Source of the DNA: JAHFLQ01 sp964432465
GTDB lineage: Bacteria > Patescibacteriota > Minisyncoccia > UBA6257 > WO2-44-18
Assembly: GCA_964432465.1 (NCBI GenBank)
Contig: CAYSNI010000067.1
Span: 1-29,426 of the forward strand
Reading direction: 5' to 3'
DNA: 29,426 nucleotides
Part shown: in pieces, positions 1 to 6,177 of the stretch
How positions within the stretch are numbered: position 1 is the stretch's first letter
How the letters are laid out: each line of letters starts with the position of its first letter
The notes under the pieces: model-generated
Database searches by the model: none
What the model saw: the letters and a program-made list of their open reading frames with translations, nothing else
Told to the model about the DNA's origin: nothing
Position numbers and translations under genes: made by a program

Positions 1-158
1 TTGTTGGCGGCCTCATTATTGCTTCGCCATTGCCGGATGAGCTTGGAATTACCCTCCTTGGTTTCGCGAAAATCCGAACTTCTTTTTTCATGCTCGTCTC
101 TTTTGTTTTTAACAGCATTGGCATTTACGTTATTGGTCTAGTTGCCAGGGCGCTCTAA
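1..158 (+). CDS. C-terminal end of a membrane protein (partial)
   Basis: An open frame enters from the left edge (first full codon at 3) and ends at the TAA at 156-158, giving 51 residues. The visible part has a polar turn with the sequence SPLPDELG followed by a long hydrophobic stretch rich in F, L, V and I, so it is the end of an integral membrane protein with at least one or two membrane segments. No start or catalytic motif is inside the window, so the family cannot be named. The last codons overlap the -35 of the helicase promoter downstream. Confidence 0.6.
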   Translation, partial: VGGLIIASPLPDELGITLLGFAKIRTSFFMLVSFVFNSIGIYVIGLVARAL

Positions 159-170
159 CAGTGGTATAAT
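142..170 (+). promoter_or_regulatory. Sigma-70-type promoter of the helicase gene
   Basis: TTGCCA at 142-147 and a perfect TATAAT at 165-170 are separated by 17 bp. The predicted start of transcription near 177 lies only about 6 nt before the helicase ATG at 183, so the mRNA would be almost leaderless. The -35 sits inside the last codons of the upstream membrane protein gene. Confidence 0.8.
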
Positions 171-182
171 GCAGACAATAGT

Positions 183-1520
183 ATGAATCAGAGCACCTCT
201 TACCAAGGATTTTCCGGTTTAGGTATCGCGCCCAATCTCTTAGAGGTTCTGGCTAAATTAGGTTACAAAGTTCCGACTCCGATCCAACAGCAGGCGATTC
301 CAGTCGCGATGGAAGGTAAAGATGTAGTTGGTATTGCCCAGACTGGGACCGGTAAAACTTTGGCCTTCGGCTTGCCGATGATTCAGCGTTTAAATCAGGT
401 TAAGGGTCGGGGACTGGTAGTTTTGCCAACTCGCGAGCTGGCTTTGCAGGTAGATGAAGCCTTGCGCCGTGTTGGCGATAGCTTAGGACTCCGCACTGCA
501 GTCTTGATTGGCGGTATGGGAATGGGTGGCCAGCTGAACGCCATTCGTCGTGATCCGCATATAATTGTTGCCACGCCCGGCCGTCTCAACGACCATCTTC
601 AGCAGAAGACTGTCCGCTTAGATAAAATACAGATCGTGGTCTTGGACGAAGCCGATCGCATGTTGGACATGGGGTTCGCTCCACAGATCCAGAAGATTTT
701 TTCCGCGTTACCAAAAGAACGCCAAACGATGCTTTTTTCTGCGACTATGCCCTCAGAAATTATGAAAATGGCTACCGCGCATATGAAGCTACCAATTCGT
801 ATCGAAGTCGCGCCTGCCGGCACAACCGCTGAGCGAGTCACGCAAGAAATTTTTGTCATTCCGAAAGAATCTAAGATTCGACTGGTAGAAAAATTACTGC
901 AACAGTATGTCGGCACTACGTTGATTTTCACGAGGACGAAATTCGGCGCTAAAAAACTTACGCGTGCGATTCGCGATATGGGACACACCGCCGCCGAGCT
1001 TCATTCCAACCGCTCGTTAGGCCAGCGACGTGACGCGCTTGAGGGATTTAAATCCGGAATCTACCGGGTATTAATCGCGACCGATATCGCGTCCCGCGGT
1101 ATTGATGTCACCGGTATCGAACTGGTGCTCAATTTTGACCTACCAACGAACACCGAGGATTATGTGCATCGCATTGGCCGCACTGCCCGCGCCGGAGCTG
1201 GTGGTCACGCTATTTCCTTTGTCACTCCGGATCAGCGCCGGGAATTACGCGATATTGAAAGATTAGTCAGAAAAAGCTTGCCGGTTTCTAAGATTCCTGA
1301 GCTTCCTCCAGCGAGGCCGATGAAATTCATCGCACCGGATGAAGAGCCGCGTCGTTATGGTTCCGGTAATCGTCGGCCAAGTTTTGGCCGATCTAGTGCG
1401 CCAAGCCGATCCGGAAGCGCCCGACCCTTCGGCGGCAGTGGTCAGGGCAAGCCATTCGGCAGTGCTCATGGCAAGTCTTTTCGTCCTAGTCAGCCCCGCA
1501 AGCGTTTTCGCCGGGGTTAA
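183..1520 (+). CDS. DEAD-box ATP-dependent RNA helicase (RhlE-like)
   Basis: This 445-residue protein unwinds or remodels RNA duplexes with ATP, typically in ribosome assembly, mRNA turnover and cold adaptation. All family motifs are visible: Q motif around residues 10-40, Walker A AQTGTGKT 52-59, PTRELA near 82-87, TPGR, DEAD 155-158, SAT 186-188, ATDIASRGID 299-308 and HRIGRTARAG 329-338. After about residue 390 a Gly/Ser/Arg-rich basic tail follows, as in RhlE and CsdA proteins, where such tails hold RNA non-specifically. It has no Shine-Dalgarno and a predicted leader of about 6 nt. An RRM RNA-binding protein is encoded 1.6 kb downstream, which fits a shared role in RNA handling. The exact subfamily (RhlE rather than CshA or DeaD) is inferred from the short core and tail. 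Confidence 0.95.
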   Translation: MNQSTSYQGFSGLGIAPNLLEVLAKLGYKVPTPIQQQAIPVAMEGKDVVGIAQTGTGKTLAFGLPMIQRLNQVKGRGLVVLPTRELALQVDEALRRVGDSLGLRTAVLIGGMGMGGQLNAIRRDPHIIVATPGRLNDHLQQKTVRLDKIQIVVLDEADRMLDMGFAPQIQKIFSALPKERQTMLFSATMPSEIMKMATAHMKLPIRIEVAPAGTTAERVTQEIFVIPKESKIRLVEKLLQQYVGTTLIFTRTKFGAKKLTRAIRDMGHTAAELHSNRSLGQRRDALEGFKSGIYRVLIATDIASRGIDVTGIELVLNFDLPTNTEDYVHRIGRTARAGAGGHAISFVTPDQRRELRDIERLVRKSLPVSKIPELPPARPMKFIAPDEEPRRYGSGNRRPSFGRSSAPSRSGSARPFGGSGQGKPFGSAHGKSFRPSQPRKRFRRG

Positions 1521-1525
1521 AACCT

Positions 1526-1547
1526 GCTAAACTGTTTTTAGTTTTTT
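1526..1547 (+). terminator. Weak intrinsic terminator after the helicase gene
   Basis: CTAAA at 1527-1531 pairs with TTTAG at 1537-1541 around a 5-nt loop, followed by six T at 1542-1547. The stem is short and A/T-rich, so termination would be inefficient. Confidence 0.4.
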
Positions 1548-1568
1548 GACTTTATAAAAGGGGGCCCC

Positions 1569-2456
1569 GTGGAAATTACAGTTTTAAAAAGCGCGGAAGA
1601 CGCTTCCGTTAATTTTATTTTTCCTGCTGGTTCGCCGGGAGTTTTTGAGGCGAGATACGTGCGGCGTGATTCACGCTATTTTGCGGTCTATCTCTCCTCG
1701 CAGACCGGTTGCCGGCAAGCCTGTCGAATGTGCCACCTGACGGCGACGAAACAGTTCACGGATACGGACGCGAGTCCTGATTCCTATCTGAGCCAAGCGT
1801 TGGCGGTGTTTGATCACTATGATAAAAATTGCCCGAAGGCGGAAATTGTCCATTTCAACTTCATGGCACGAGGTGAGGCGTTCGCCAATACGCTGTTTCT
1901 CCTGCACGGCGAAGAAATATTGAAGCGGCTTGGTTATGAAGCAGTGAAACGAAGTCTGATTCCTAGATTCCTAGTTTCCACGATCATGCCGACGGGGCTG
2001 GCCGGGGAATCACTGAGTAAAATTTTCCCCGTAATTCACCCAGAAATCTACTACTCCATCTACAGCATTCGTGAGAATTTTCGGAAAAAGTGGCTGCCGA
2101 AGGCGATGCCTTTCCGGGACGCGTTGGCAATGTTGCGAGTTTATCAGGAGAATACCAAAAAGATTATCAAGCTTCATTGGGCTTTTATCGCTGGCGAGAA
2201 TGATAGCGAAGAAGACGTAGTGATGCTTTGTCATGAGATTCGAAACTCGGGTGTCCGCGTGGACATTGCCATCGTTCGTTACAATCCGTACAGTCCGAAA
2301 TACGGGAGTGAAACACCGGAAGAGGTTATTGATCACCGGGCAAGACTGATGCAGATGTACCTGCCGTTCTCAAAGATTAAGAAGATCACTCGGGTTGGAC
2401 CAGACGTTAAAGCGTCTTGTGGCATGTTCGTTGAGCCAAATTTTGCAGTCCAGTAA
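1569..2456 (+). CDS. Short RlmN/Cfr-like radical SAM protein
   Basis: The protein (295 residues) carries the radical SAM cluster motif CX3CX2C at Cys48, Cys52 and Cys55, a segment FMARGEAFAN that matches the RlmN motif F-M-G-M-G-E-P-x-x-N, a VSTIMPTG segment like the RlmN VSTSG strand, and a late cysteine, Cys284, in the context KASCGMF like the RlmN ACGQL loop. RlmN and Cfr methylate C2 or C8 of 23S rRNA A2503 through a methylated cysteine, and both cysteine sets needed are present here. RlmN is usually 340-380 residues; this protein lacks the N-terminal helix-hairpin-helix-like RNA-binding domain, so its substrate may differ. Start is GTG at 1569 with an AAGGGGG Shine-Dalgarno about 5 nt upstream. 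Family membership is well supported; the substrate is inference. Confidence 0.8.
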   Translation: MEITVLKSAEDASVNFIFPAGSPGVFEARYVRRDSRYFAVYLSSQTGCRQACRMCHLTATKQFTDTDASPDSYLSQALAVFDHYDKNCPKAEIVHFNFMARGEAFANTLFLLHGEEILKRLGYEAVKRSLIPRFLVSTIMPTGLAGESLSKIFPVIHPEIYYSIYSIRENFRKKWLPKAMPFRDALAMLRVYQENTKKIIKLHWAFIAGENDSEEDVVMLCHEIRNSGVRVDIAIVRYNPYSPKYGSETPEEVIDHRARLMQMYLPFSKIKKITRVGPDVKASCGMFVEPNFAVQ

Positions 2457-2472
2457 TAAACTGGACTTTTTT
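2447..2472 (+). terminator. Intrinsic terminator overlapping the radical SAM stop codon
   Basis: AGTCCAGT at 2447-2454 pairs with ACTGGACT at 2460-2467 around AATAA, then a T-run to 2472. The TAA stop codon at 2454-2456 lies in the hairpin itself. Confidence 0.85.
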
Positions 2473-2489
2473 ATTTGGCATGGTGGCAG

Positions 2490-2495
2490 TATACT
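2490..2495 (+). promoter_or_regulatory. -10 element of the sensor-like gene
   Basis: TATACT lies 8 nt before the ATG at 2504, so transcription would start at about 2502 and the mRNA would be leaderless. No good -35 is visible; the region upstream is the T-run of the preceding terminator. Confidence 0.55.
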
Positions 2496-2503
2496 CAATC
2501 AAG

Positions 2504-3058
2504 ATGAATAATAATTTTTTGAAAAACTGGGTGCCACTAGCGGTAGTGATCACGATCATGTCCGGTCTAGTGTATCTTTCGGTACAGCAGAACTATCGTT
2601 CTTCCGCTAACGATCCTCAGATCCAAATTGTGGAGGATCTGGTTCAGCCACTAATCAACGGCCAGCAGGTAAACTTACCGCAAAATAAAGTTGATTTGAA
2701 AAAAAGTCTGGCAACTTTCATTATCATAACTGATGACTCTGGCAAGCCACTTTTTTCTTCGGCCATCCTAGATGGTGAGACTCCTTCAGTGCCCCCGGGA
2801 GTTCTGGATTACGCAAAAGAAAATGGCCAGCACCAAGTAACCTGGCAGCCGGAAGGAGAGGTGCGAGTGGCGATAGTGGTGCAGGCGTTTACGGATTTAA
2901 AAAATAGCCGTTCCGGATATGTAATCGCCGGACGTTCACTACGAGAGACGGAAAAACGAACCCGGCACCTGCTGATTCAAGTTGGTTTTGGTTGGACTAT
3001 TGCTTTGGCGGCCGCTTTTGTATCAGCGAAATCTTCAGAACAAGCTGAAGTAGTCTAG
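2504..3058 (+). CDS. Two-membrane-segment protein with a sensor-like outer domain
   Basis: I do not recognise a named family. The 184-residue product has an N-terminal membrane segment (about residues 9-27), a middle domain of about 120 residues with alternating strands and the pattern IIITDDSGKPLFSS, then a C-terminal membrane segment ending near Lys177. This layout is that of the extracytoplasmic sensing part of a histidine kinase or chemoreceptor, but no HAMP, kinase or methyl-accepting part follows. The start at 2504 is preferred over the upstream ATG at 2480 because the -10 TATACT would put the transcription start between the two. The function is unknown. Confidence 0.7.
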   Translation: MNNNFLKNWVPLAVVITIMSGLVYLSVQQNYRSSANDPQIQIVEDLVQPLINGQQVNLPQNKVDLKKSLATFIIITDDSGKPLFSSAILDGETPSVPPGVLDYAKENGQHQVTWQPEGEVRVAIVVQAFTDLKNSRSGYVIAGRSLRETEKRTRHLLIQVGFGWTIALAAAFVSAKSSEQAEVV

Positions 3059-3060
3059 TA

Positions 3061-3087
3061 TTGACTTTTCCCCGTACCTAATATAAA
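3061..3087 (+). promoter_or_regulatory. Promoter of the RRM protein gene
   Basis: TTGACT at 3061-3066 and TATAAA at 3082-3087, spacing 15 bp (slightly short). Transcription starting near 3094 would give a leader of about 76 nt, by far longer than the leaders of other housekeeping genes here. Confidence 0.55.
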
Positions 3088-3093
3088 TTTATC

Positions 3094-3169
3094 AACATTG
3101 TAAGTGTTCACAAATAAGGAAGGTCGAGTCAGTCTTACAACGATAACATCTGAATTTAGATAAAATTTA
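3094..3169 (+). promoter_or_regulatory. Structured 5' leader of the RRM protein gene
   Basis: TTGTAAG at 3098-3104 is complementary to CTTACAA at 3134-3140, enclosing a 29-nt loop that holds the purine-rich AAGGAAGG at 3117-3124. No Shine-Dalgarno is near the ATG at 3170. A closed and an open form can be imagined, which would suit cold- or self-regulation of an RNA-binding protein, but this is inference. Confidence 0.4.
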
Positions 3170-3457
3170 ATGGCTAAAAAATTATATGTAGGCAATTTAG
3201 CTTGGGCGACCAATGACGAGAGCTTGAAAAATGCTTTCTCAGCGGCTGGTCAGGTTGAATCTGCTACTGTGATTACGGATAAAATGTCCGGCCGTTCCCG
3301 TGGCTTCGGCTTCGTGGAAATGGCAAACGACGATGAGGCTACCAAAGCGATTGAAATGTTCAATGGCAAGGACCTCGATGGTCGCAAAATCACAGTCAAC
3401 GAAGCTCGTCCGATGGAGGCCCGTGCCCCTCGTGGTGAGTCTCGTGGCAACTGGTAG
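3170..3457 (+). CDS. RRM-domain RNA-binding protein
   Basis: A single RNA recognition motif fills this 95-residue protein: RNP2 LYVGNL at 5-10 and RNP1 RGFGFVEM at 44-51, with the aromatic residues Tyr6, Phe46 and Phe48 that stack on RNA bases. The last 15 residues are basic and Gly/Arg-containing. Such single-RRM proteins are found in cyanobacteria and many environmental bacteria, where some are cold-induced RNA chaperones. The long leader and its own strong terminator make it a monocistronic unit. The family is certain; the RNA targets are unknown. Confidence 0.95.
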   Translation: MAKKLYVGNLAWATNDESLKNAFSAAGQVESATVITDKMSGRSRGFGFVEMANDDEATKAIEMFNGKDLDGRKITVNEARPMEARAPRGESRGNW

Positions 3458-3465
3458 TCCAGTGC

Positions 3466-3491
3466 AAAAACACCCCGTAAGGGGTGTTTTT
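3466..3491 (+). terminator. Strong intrinsic terminator after the RRM gene
   Basis: AAAAACACCCC at 3466-3476 pairs perfectly with GGGGTGTTTTT at 3481-3491 around GTAA. The A-run on the left arm means it could also act on minus-strand transcripts. Confidence 0.92.
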
Positions 3492-3825
3492 GATTATTGA
3501 ATATTCGGCTCTCGACCGGATTGCTCTGCGGAAACAGAATAAGCCACTTGCCATTCTTCCTCGCTACTGGCGCTCCAACTCATACAAATTAAACTCGCTC
3601 GCTTCCGGAAACCTTCCGGAATTACGCAAAGCTCCAGTTCCGGCTTTCCTGTCGCTCGGCTCGGTAATTTGTAGATTCGTCTCCGCGAGGCAGCTGTGGA
3701 GAACGGGCTCGTCTTATTTTGGGGGAATGTTCCGAAGAAACAACCTGCCCGCAACCAATTCATTTTTAACAAAACAAAAACCATCCCGGGTGTCTTTACG
3801 CTTTTATTTTTATCGGGAAGAGGGT
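3492..3825. other. Gene-less stretch with inverted repeats, possible sRNA or dispersed repeat
   Basis: No convincing protein gene lies between the RRM terminator and the next gene at 3877. The stretch is structured: ACAAATTA at 3584-3591 is complementary to TAATTTGT at 3665-3672, and inside lie two copies of the self-complementary TTCCGGAA at 3603-3610 and 3614-3621. An intrinsic terminator at 3826-3845 ends it although no gene precedes it. Both strands stay open over long distances, which suggests a recurring repeat family or old coding material. Whether it is transcribed is unknown; no clear promoter was found. Confidence 0.4.
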
Positions 3826-3845
3826 AAGCTGATGACAGCTTTTTT
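3826..3845 (+). terminator. Intrinsic terminator with no gene upstream
   Basis: AAGCTG at 3826-3831 pairs with CAGCTT at 3836-3841 around ATGA, followed by T to 3845. It ends the gene-less stretch, or acts as an attenuator for the gene at 3877. ATGACA at 3832-3837, covering the loop, resembles a -35, but no matching -10 is at the right distance. Confidence 0.65.
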
Positions 3846-3876
3846 ATTCAGAGGTATGTGAGAATAGGAGGCAAGT

Positions 3877-4431
3877 ATGATGAGGCGCGTCTTAGTTGAA
3901 AGCCCGTACGGTTCGCCGGATCCGAAGATGATTGAGCGTAATGTGCGTTATGCTCGGGCCTGTCTGCGTGATTGTCTGACGCGGGGCGAAGCACCGATTG
4001 CGAGCCATCTTCTTTATACCCAGCCAGGCGTGCTGGATGATAACATTACCGCGGACCGGAAACTCGGAATCGAAGCCGGTCTCGTCTGGGGAGCGCTAGC
4101 GGAGGCATCCGTAGTCTATCTGGACCTTGGCACTTCCAACGGCATGAAGTTTGGCATTGAGCGCGCACAAGCTGAAGAGCGCCCAATCGAATACCGAAAG
4201 CTTCCGCCGGAAGTGCTGGAGCACGTGCTTCACCCCGGCCGGGATTTCGCTGCGGCCGAAGGTGTCTGCGCCGAATGGAAGGAGCGGTTCTTCCTTTTCA
4301 TTGAGAGCGGTACCGGCGACGATTTCTGCCAGCATCTCAATACTTGCATGAGTTGCCAGGCCGCGGTGAACCGTGAGTTCGAAAGGCAGGTCAAGGCGAT
4401 GCAGGAATTCAGTAAGGCGCTTCGGAAATGA
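3877..4431 (+). CDS. DUF7768-like (nucleoside deoxyribosyltransferase-fold) protein with C-terminal HX3CX2C
   Basis: Residues 1-110 show the pattern of the DUF7768 family, seen often in phages: VESPYGSPD at the N-terminus, NVRYARACLRD, ASHLLYTQPG, GIEAGLVWG and SNGMKFGIERA. The fold is related to nucleoside 2-deoxyribosyltransferases, but the reaction is unknown. The C-terminal 40 residues add CQHLNTCMSC, an HX3CX2C arrangement like the zinc-binding motif of anti-sigma factors, followed by a charged helix. The start has a near-perfect Shine-Dalgarno AGGAGG at 3866-3871, 5 nt before the ATG; a second ATG follows at once. The family call is from memory of its conserved words; the zinc motif is seen directly and its binding role inferred. 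Confidence 0.7.
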   Translation: MMRRVLVESPYGSPDPKMIERNVRYARACLRDCLTRGEAPIASHLLYTQPGVLDDNITADRKLGIEAGLVWGALAEASVVYLDLGTSNGMKFGIERAQAEERPIEYRKLPPEVLEHVLHPGRDFAAAEGVCAEWKERFFLFIESGTGDDFCQHLNTCMSCQAAVNREFERQVKAMQEFSKALRK

Positions 4432-4460
4432 CTTTTCGGGGAAAATAAATAATTAATCTA

Positions 4461-4485
4461 ACACGCCGCCATGCGGCGTGTTTTT
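4461..4485 (+). terminator. Strong intrinsic terminator after the DUF7768-like gene
   Basis: ACACGCCGC at 4461-4469 pairs with GCGGCGTGT at 4473-4481 around CAT, then T to 4485. Confidence 0.92.
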
Positions 4486-4489
4486 GATT

Positions 4490-4518
4490 TTGTAATTTAA
4501 ATTTTATTTTGCTAGAGT
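4490..4518 (+). promoter_or_regulatory. Promoter of the YunG-like gene
   Basis: TTGTAA at 4490-4495 and TAGAGT at 4513-4518 with 17 bp between, plus TGC at 4510-4512 as extended -10. Start near 4525 gives a leader of about 20 nt. The -35 begins 5 nt after the previous terminator. Confidence 0.65.
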
Positions 4519-4545
4519 AGTAAAGGTTTTTTTGAAAGGAATTGC

Positions 4546-5481
4546 ATGTCCGAAAAGCTGACGGTGGAACAGTTCAAGGAAGTCCTGCCGGAGATTTGTT
4601 CTAAGGACACCAGCGCCGATCCGGACGGTTGGACGCAAGAGAATCCTACCTGGGGTCATTGCGCCGTGGCGACACTTGTGGCGCAGAACCTTTTTGGCGG
4701 GAAAATCCTACGGGGTTCGTTGGAAAACACGCCTTTTGCCAAGATGCGGTCGCATTATTGGAACAGTCCCACAGAGGAACAGCATTTGGATTTCACCGCG
4801 CCGCAGTTCAAGTTGGATAAAGATGACAAGATTTTTTTCTCTCATCTTTATCATCACGCCGAACCGCGCACGCGTGAGTATCTGATGTCCAACGCCGAGA
4901 CGAAGCGGCGGTACTATCTTCTGATGTACCGGCTGGCAAAGAAACTTTCTGACAATAATCCGATCTTTGAAGATAAGACCTTCCAGCGTTGTTATGAGCT
5001 GGCTTTCTCGGAGAAAGCGAACTGTCCTAAAATGCGCTTTGCCACGGTAGTTTACGACGGCGATCGCAAGATCGCTGAAGAAGTGAACCGTCATATGGGG
5101 GAGCAATTCGGCAAACCCCGCTTCTGCTCATTTGATGGATCAGAATGCGTTCGTCTCGGTGTTCAAAGCCGGATGGATGCGCTGATGGGGGATTGCGGCC
5201 ATTCGCCGCAATGGGCTTTGCGCAAGGTTTTTGATCTTGGTTACAAGCCCAGTGACCTGCCGAATCTTGATTTTTATGAAGCCGGCTTTCAGGCCGATGG
5301 CACTCCTTGGTGGCGAGCTGACTCCAGCTACACCTGTCTTTATTGCCAGAATGCTTTCGCGGTTTTCGGTCTTGATAAGATCTGGGGAACCGTGCAGGGT
5401 CATTCCGGTTGGCAGAAACTTTGGACGAAAGATTCTTTTTATTCCGCTCCTGAATACGCGACCGGAAAAAAGAAGGCCTAG
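4546..5481 (+). CDS. Two-domain protein: YunG-like N-terminal domain and cytidine-deaminase-like C-terminal domain
   Basis: Residues about 10-90 resemble YunG proteins: WGHCAVATLVAQNLFGG, then SHYWN, then HLDFTAPQF. The spaced Cys39, His70 and Asp82 look like a Cys-His-Asp catalytic triad of the papain/transglutaminase type. Residues about 162-285 have the layout of the cytidine deaminase superfamily: a TVVYDGDRKIAEE strand, then a His219 segment, then CLYC at 264-267 followed by FGLDKIWG. The usual HAE is HSPQ here (His219, Gln222), so the general base Glu seems absent. AAAGGA at 4535-4540 is the Shine-Dalgarno. The fusion and both assignments are pattern-based, and the second is the weaker one. 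Substrate unknown. Confidence 0.6.
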   Translation: MSEKLTVEQFKEVLPEICSKDTSADPDGWTQENPTWGHCAVATLVAQNLFGGKILRGSLENTPFAKMRSHYWNSPTEEQHLDFTAPQFKLDKDDKIFFSHLYHHAEPRTREYLMSNAETKRRYYLLMYRLAKKLSDNNPIFEDKTFQRCYELAFSEKANCPKMRFATVVYDGDRKIAEEVNRHMGEQFGKPRFCSFDGSECVRLGVQSRMDALMGDCGHSPQWALRKVFDLGYKPSDLPNLDFYEAGFQADGTPWWRADSSYTCLYCQNAFAVFGLDKIWGTVQGHSGWQKLWTKDSFYSAPEYATGKKKA

Positions 5482-5491
5482 ATATGAATTC

Positions 5492-5522
5492 AACCCTGCC
5501 ATTGACAATGGCAGGGTTTTTT
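5492..5522 (+). terminator. Strong intrinsic terminator after the YunG-like gene
   Basis: AACCCTGCCATT at 5492-5503 pairs perfectly with AATGGCAGGGTT at 5507-5518 around GAC, then T to 5522. Its loop and inner stem also hold the -35 hexamer of the next promoter. Confidence 0.95.
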
Positions 5523-5530
5523 GTTATAAT
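5502..5530 (+). promoter_or_regulatory. Full-consensus promoter embedded in a terminator
   Basis: TTGACA at 5502-5507, 17 bp, TATAAT at 5525-5530: both hexamers are perfect. The -35 straddles the loop of the preceding terminator hairpin. Start of transcription near 5537 gives a 28-nt leader to the ATG at 5565. Confidence 0.88.
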
Positions 5531-5564
5531 TCCCCATGTTGTACTTTCAATGAAAGGGAATGGG

Positions 5565-6125
5565 ATGGATCAGGAGTGCGCCCGTTGTAGCATGATCATT
5601 AAGACGGAGATGCAGATCAGAAGTGACGCACGGCGTCTGAAGCGAAGGGTGTTGGAGCTTTGCAGGCCGGTCCGGACGTTAAACAATGAAGCTCTGAAAG
5701 CTTTCCAGGAAAAGTGCTCCGGTATGTTTGGTTGGTGGCATCGCCGTCATTCACCGAAGCTGATCACGGAGCCATATTTCCGGAAGGAGCTTTGGTTTTT
5801 GGATGGATTGACTTCAATTGAGGATCGGGCCCACGCCCTTGAAGTGGCGAAGATGGAAGACGCCTTCCACTGGAGAGACGAGCAGGTGGTAGGTCGGCGA
5901 ACAGGAATTGAGACGACCCGCCTTGAATGTTATAAGAAAGGGGACGAACCTAGGCTACCACTCGCGTATGATTTTACTTCGCGAGAAGGGACGATGAAAC
6001 TTCTCGAGGGTCGACTTGTGATCTGCGAAGATGACAAGGATAAGAAAGTGGTACCGATTGAGGAGTGTGTTCTCACCGACTGGGGCGGATACATTCTCAA
6101 AAAGTTTGCAATGACCCAGACGTAA
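5565..6125 (+). CDS. Hypothetical soluble protein with N-terminal CX2C
   Basis: I do not recognise this 186-residue protein. It begins with CARC (Cys5, Cys8), then a basic helical region, an aromatic segment FGWWHRRHS near residue 55, and a C-terminal half rich in acidic and strand-like residues. It has no signal peptide or membrane segment. The ATG at 5565 is chosen because AAAGGGA at 5553-5559 is a good Shine-Dalgarno for it; the in-frame ATG at 5550 has none, and upstream codons lie before the predicted transcription start. It has its own promoter and terminator and so forms a single-gene unit. Function unknown. Confidence 0.75.
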   Translation: MDQECARCSMIIKTEMQIRSDARRLKRRVLELCRPVRTLNNEALKAFQEKCSGMFGWWHRRHSPKLITEPYFRKELWFLDGLTSIEDRAHALEVAKMEDAFHWRDEQVVGRRTGIETTRLECYKKGDEPRLPLAYDFTSREGTMKLLEGRLVICEDDKDKKVVPIEECVLTDWGGYILKKFAMTQT

Positions 6126-6139
6126 AGTCTGGGTCATTT
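6111..6139 (+). terminator. Terminator-like hairpin spanning a stop codon
   Basis: ATGACCCAGAC at 6111-6121 pairs perfectly with GTCTGGGTCAT at 6127-6137 around GTAAA. The TAA stop at 6123-6125 lies in the loop and the last codons form the left arm. The T tract is interrupted (TTATTTAT), so efficiency may be moderate. Confidence 0.75.
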
Positions 6140-6162
6140 ATTTATGAGAGGATTTTCTGTCG

Positions 6163-6171
6163 TGATATACT
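6163..6171 (+). promoter_or_regulatory. Extended -10 promoter of the M50 protease gene
   Basis: TGA at 6163-6165 followed by TATACT at 6166-6171. The start of transcription would coincide with the ATG at 6178, giving a leaderless mRNA. No clear -35. Confidence 0.65.
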
Positions 6172-6177
6172 CACTAA

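Noticed and set aside
3494..3784. Minus-strand open frame of 96 codons in the same stretch
   Set aside because: No start signals; the translation has no recognisable motif. It may be a remnant within a dispersed repeat, but I cannot support a gene.
3484..3861. Plus-strand open frame of 125 codons in the gene-less stretch
   Set aside because: It starts inside the RRM terminator, runs through a second terminator, has no Shine-Dalgarno or -10 near the start, and its composition is not protein-like.
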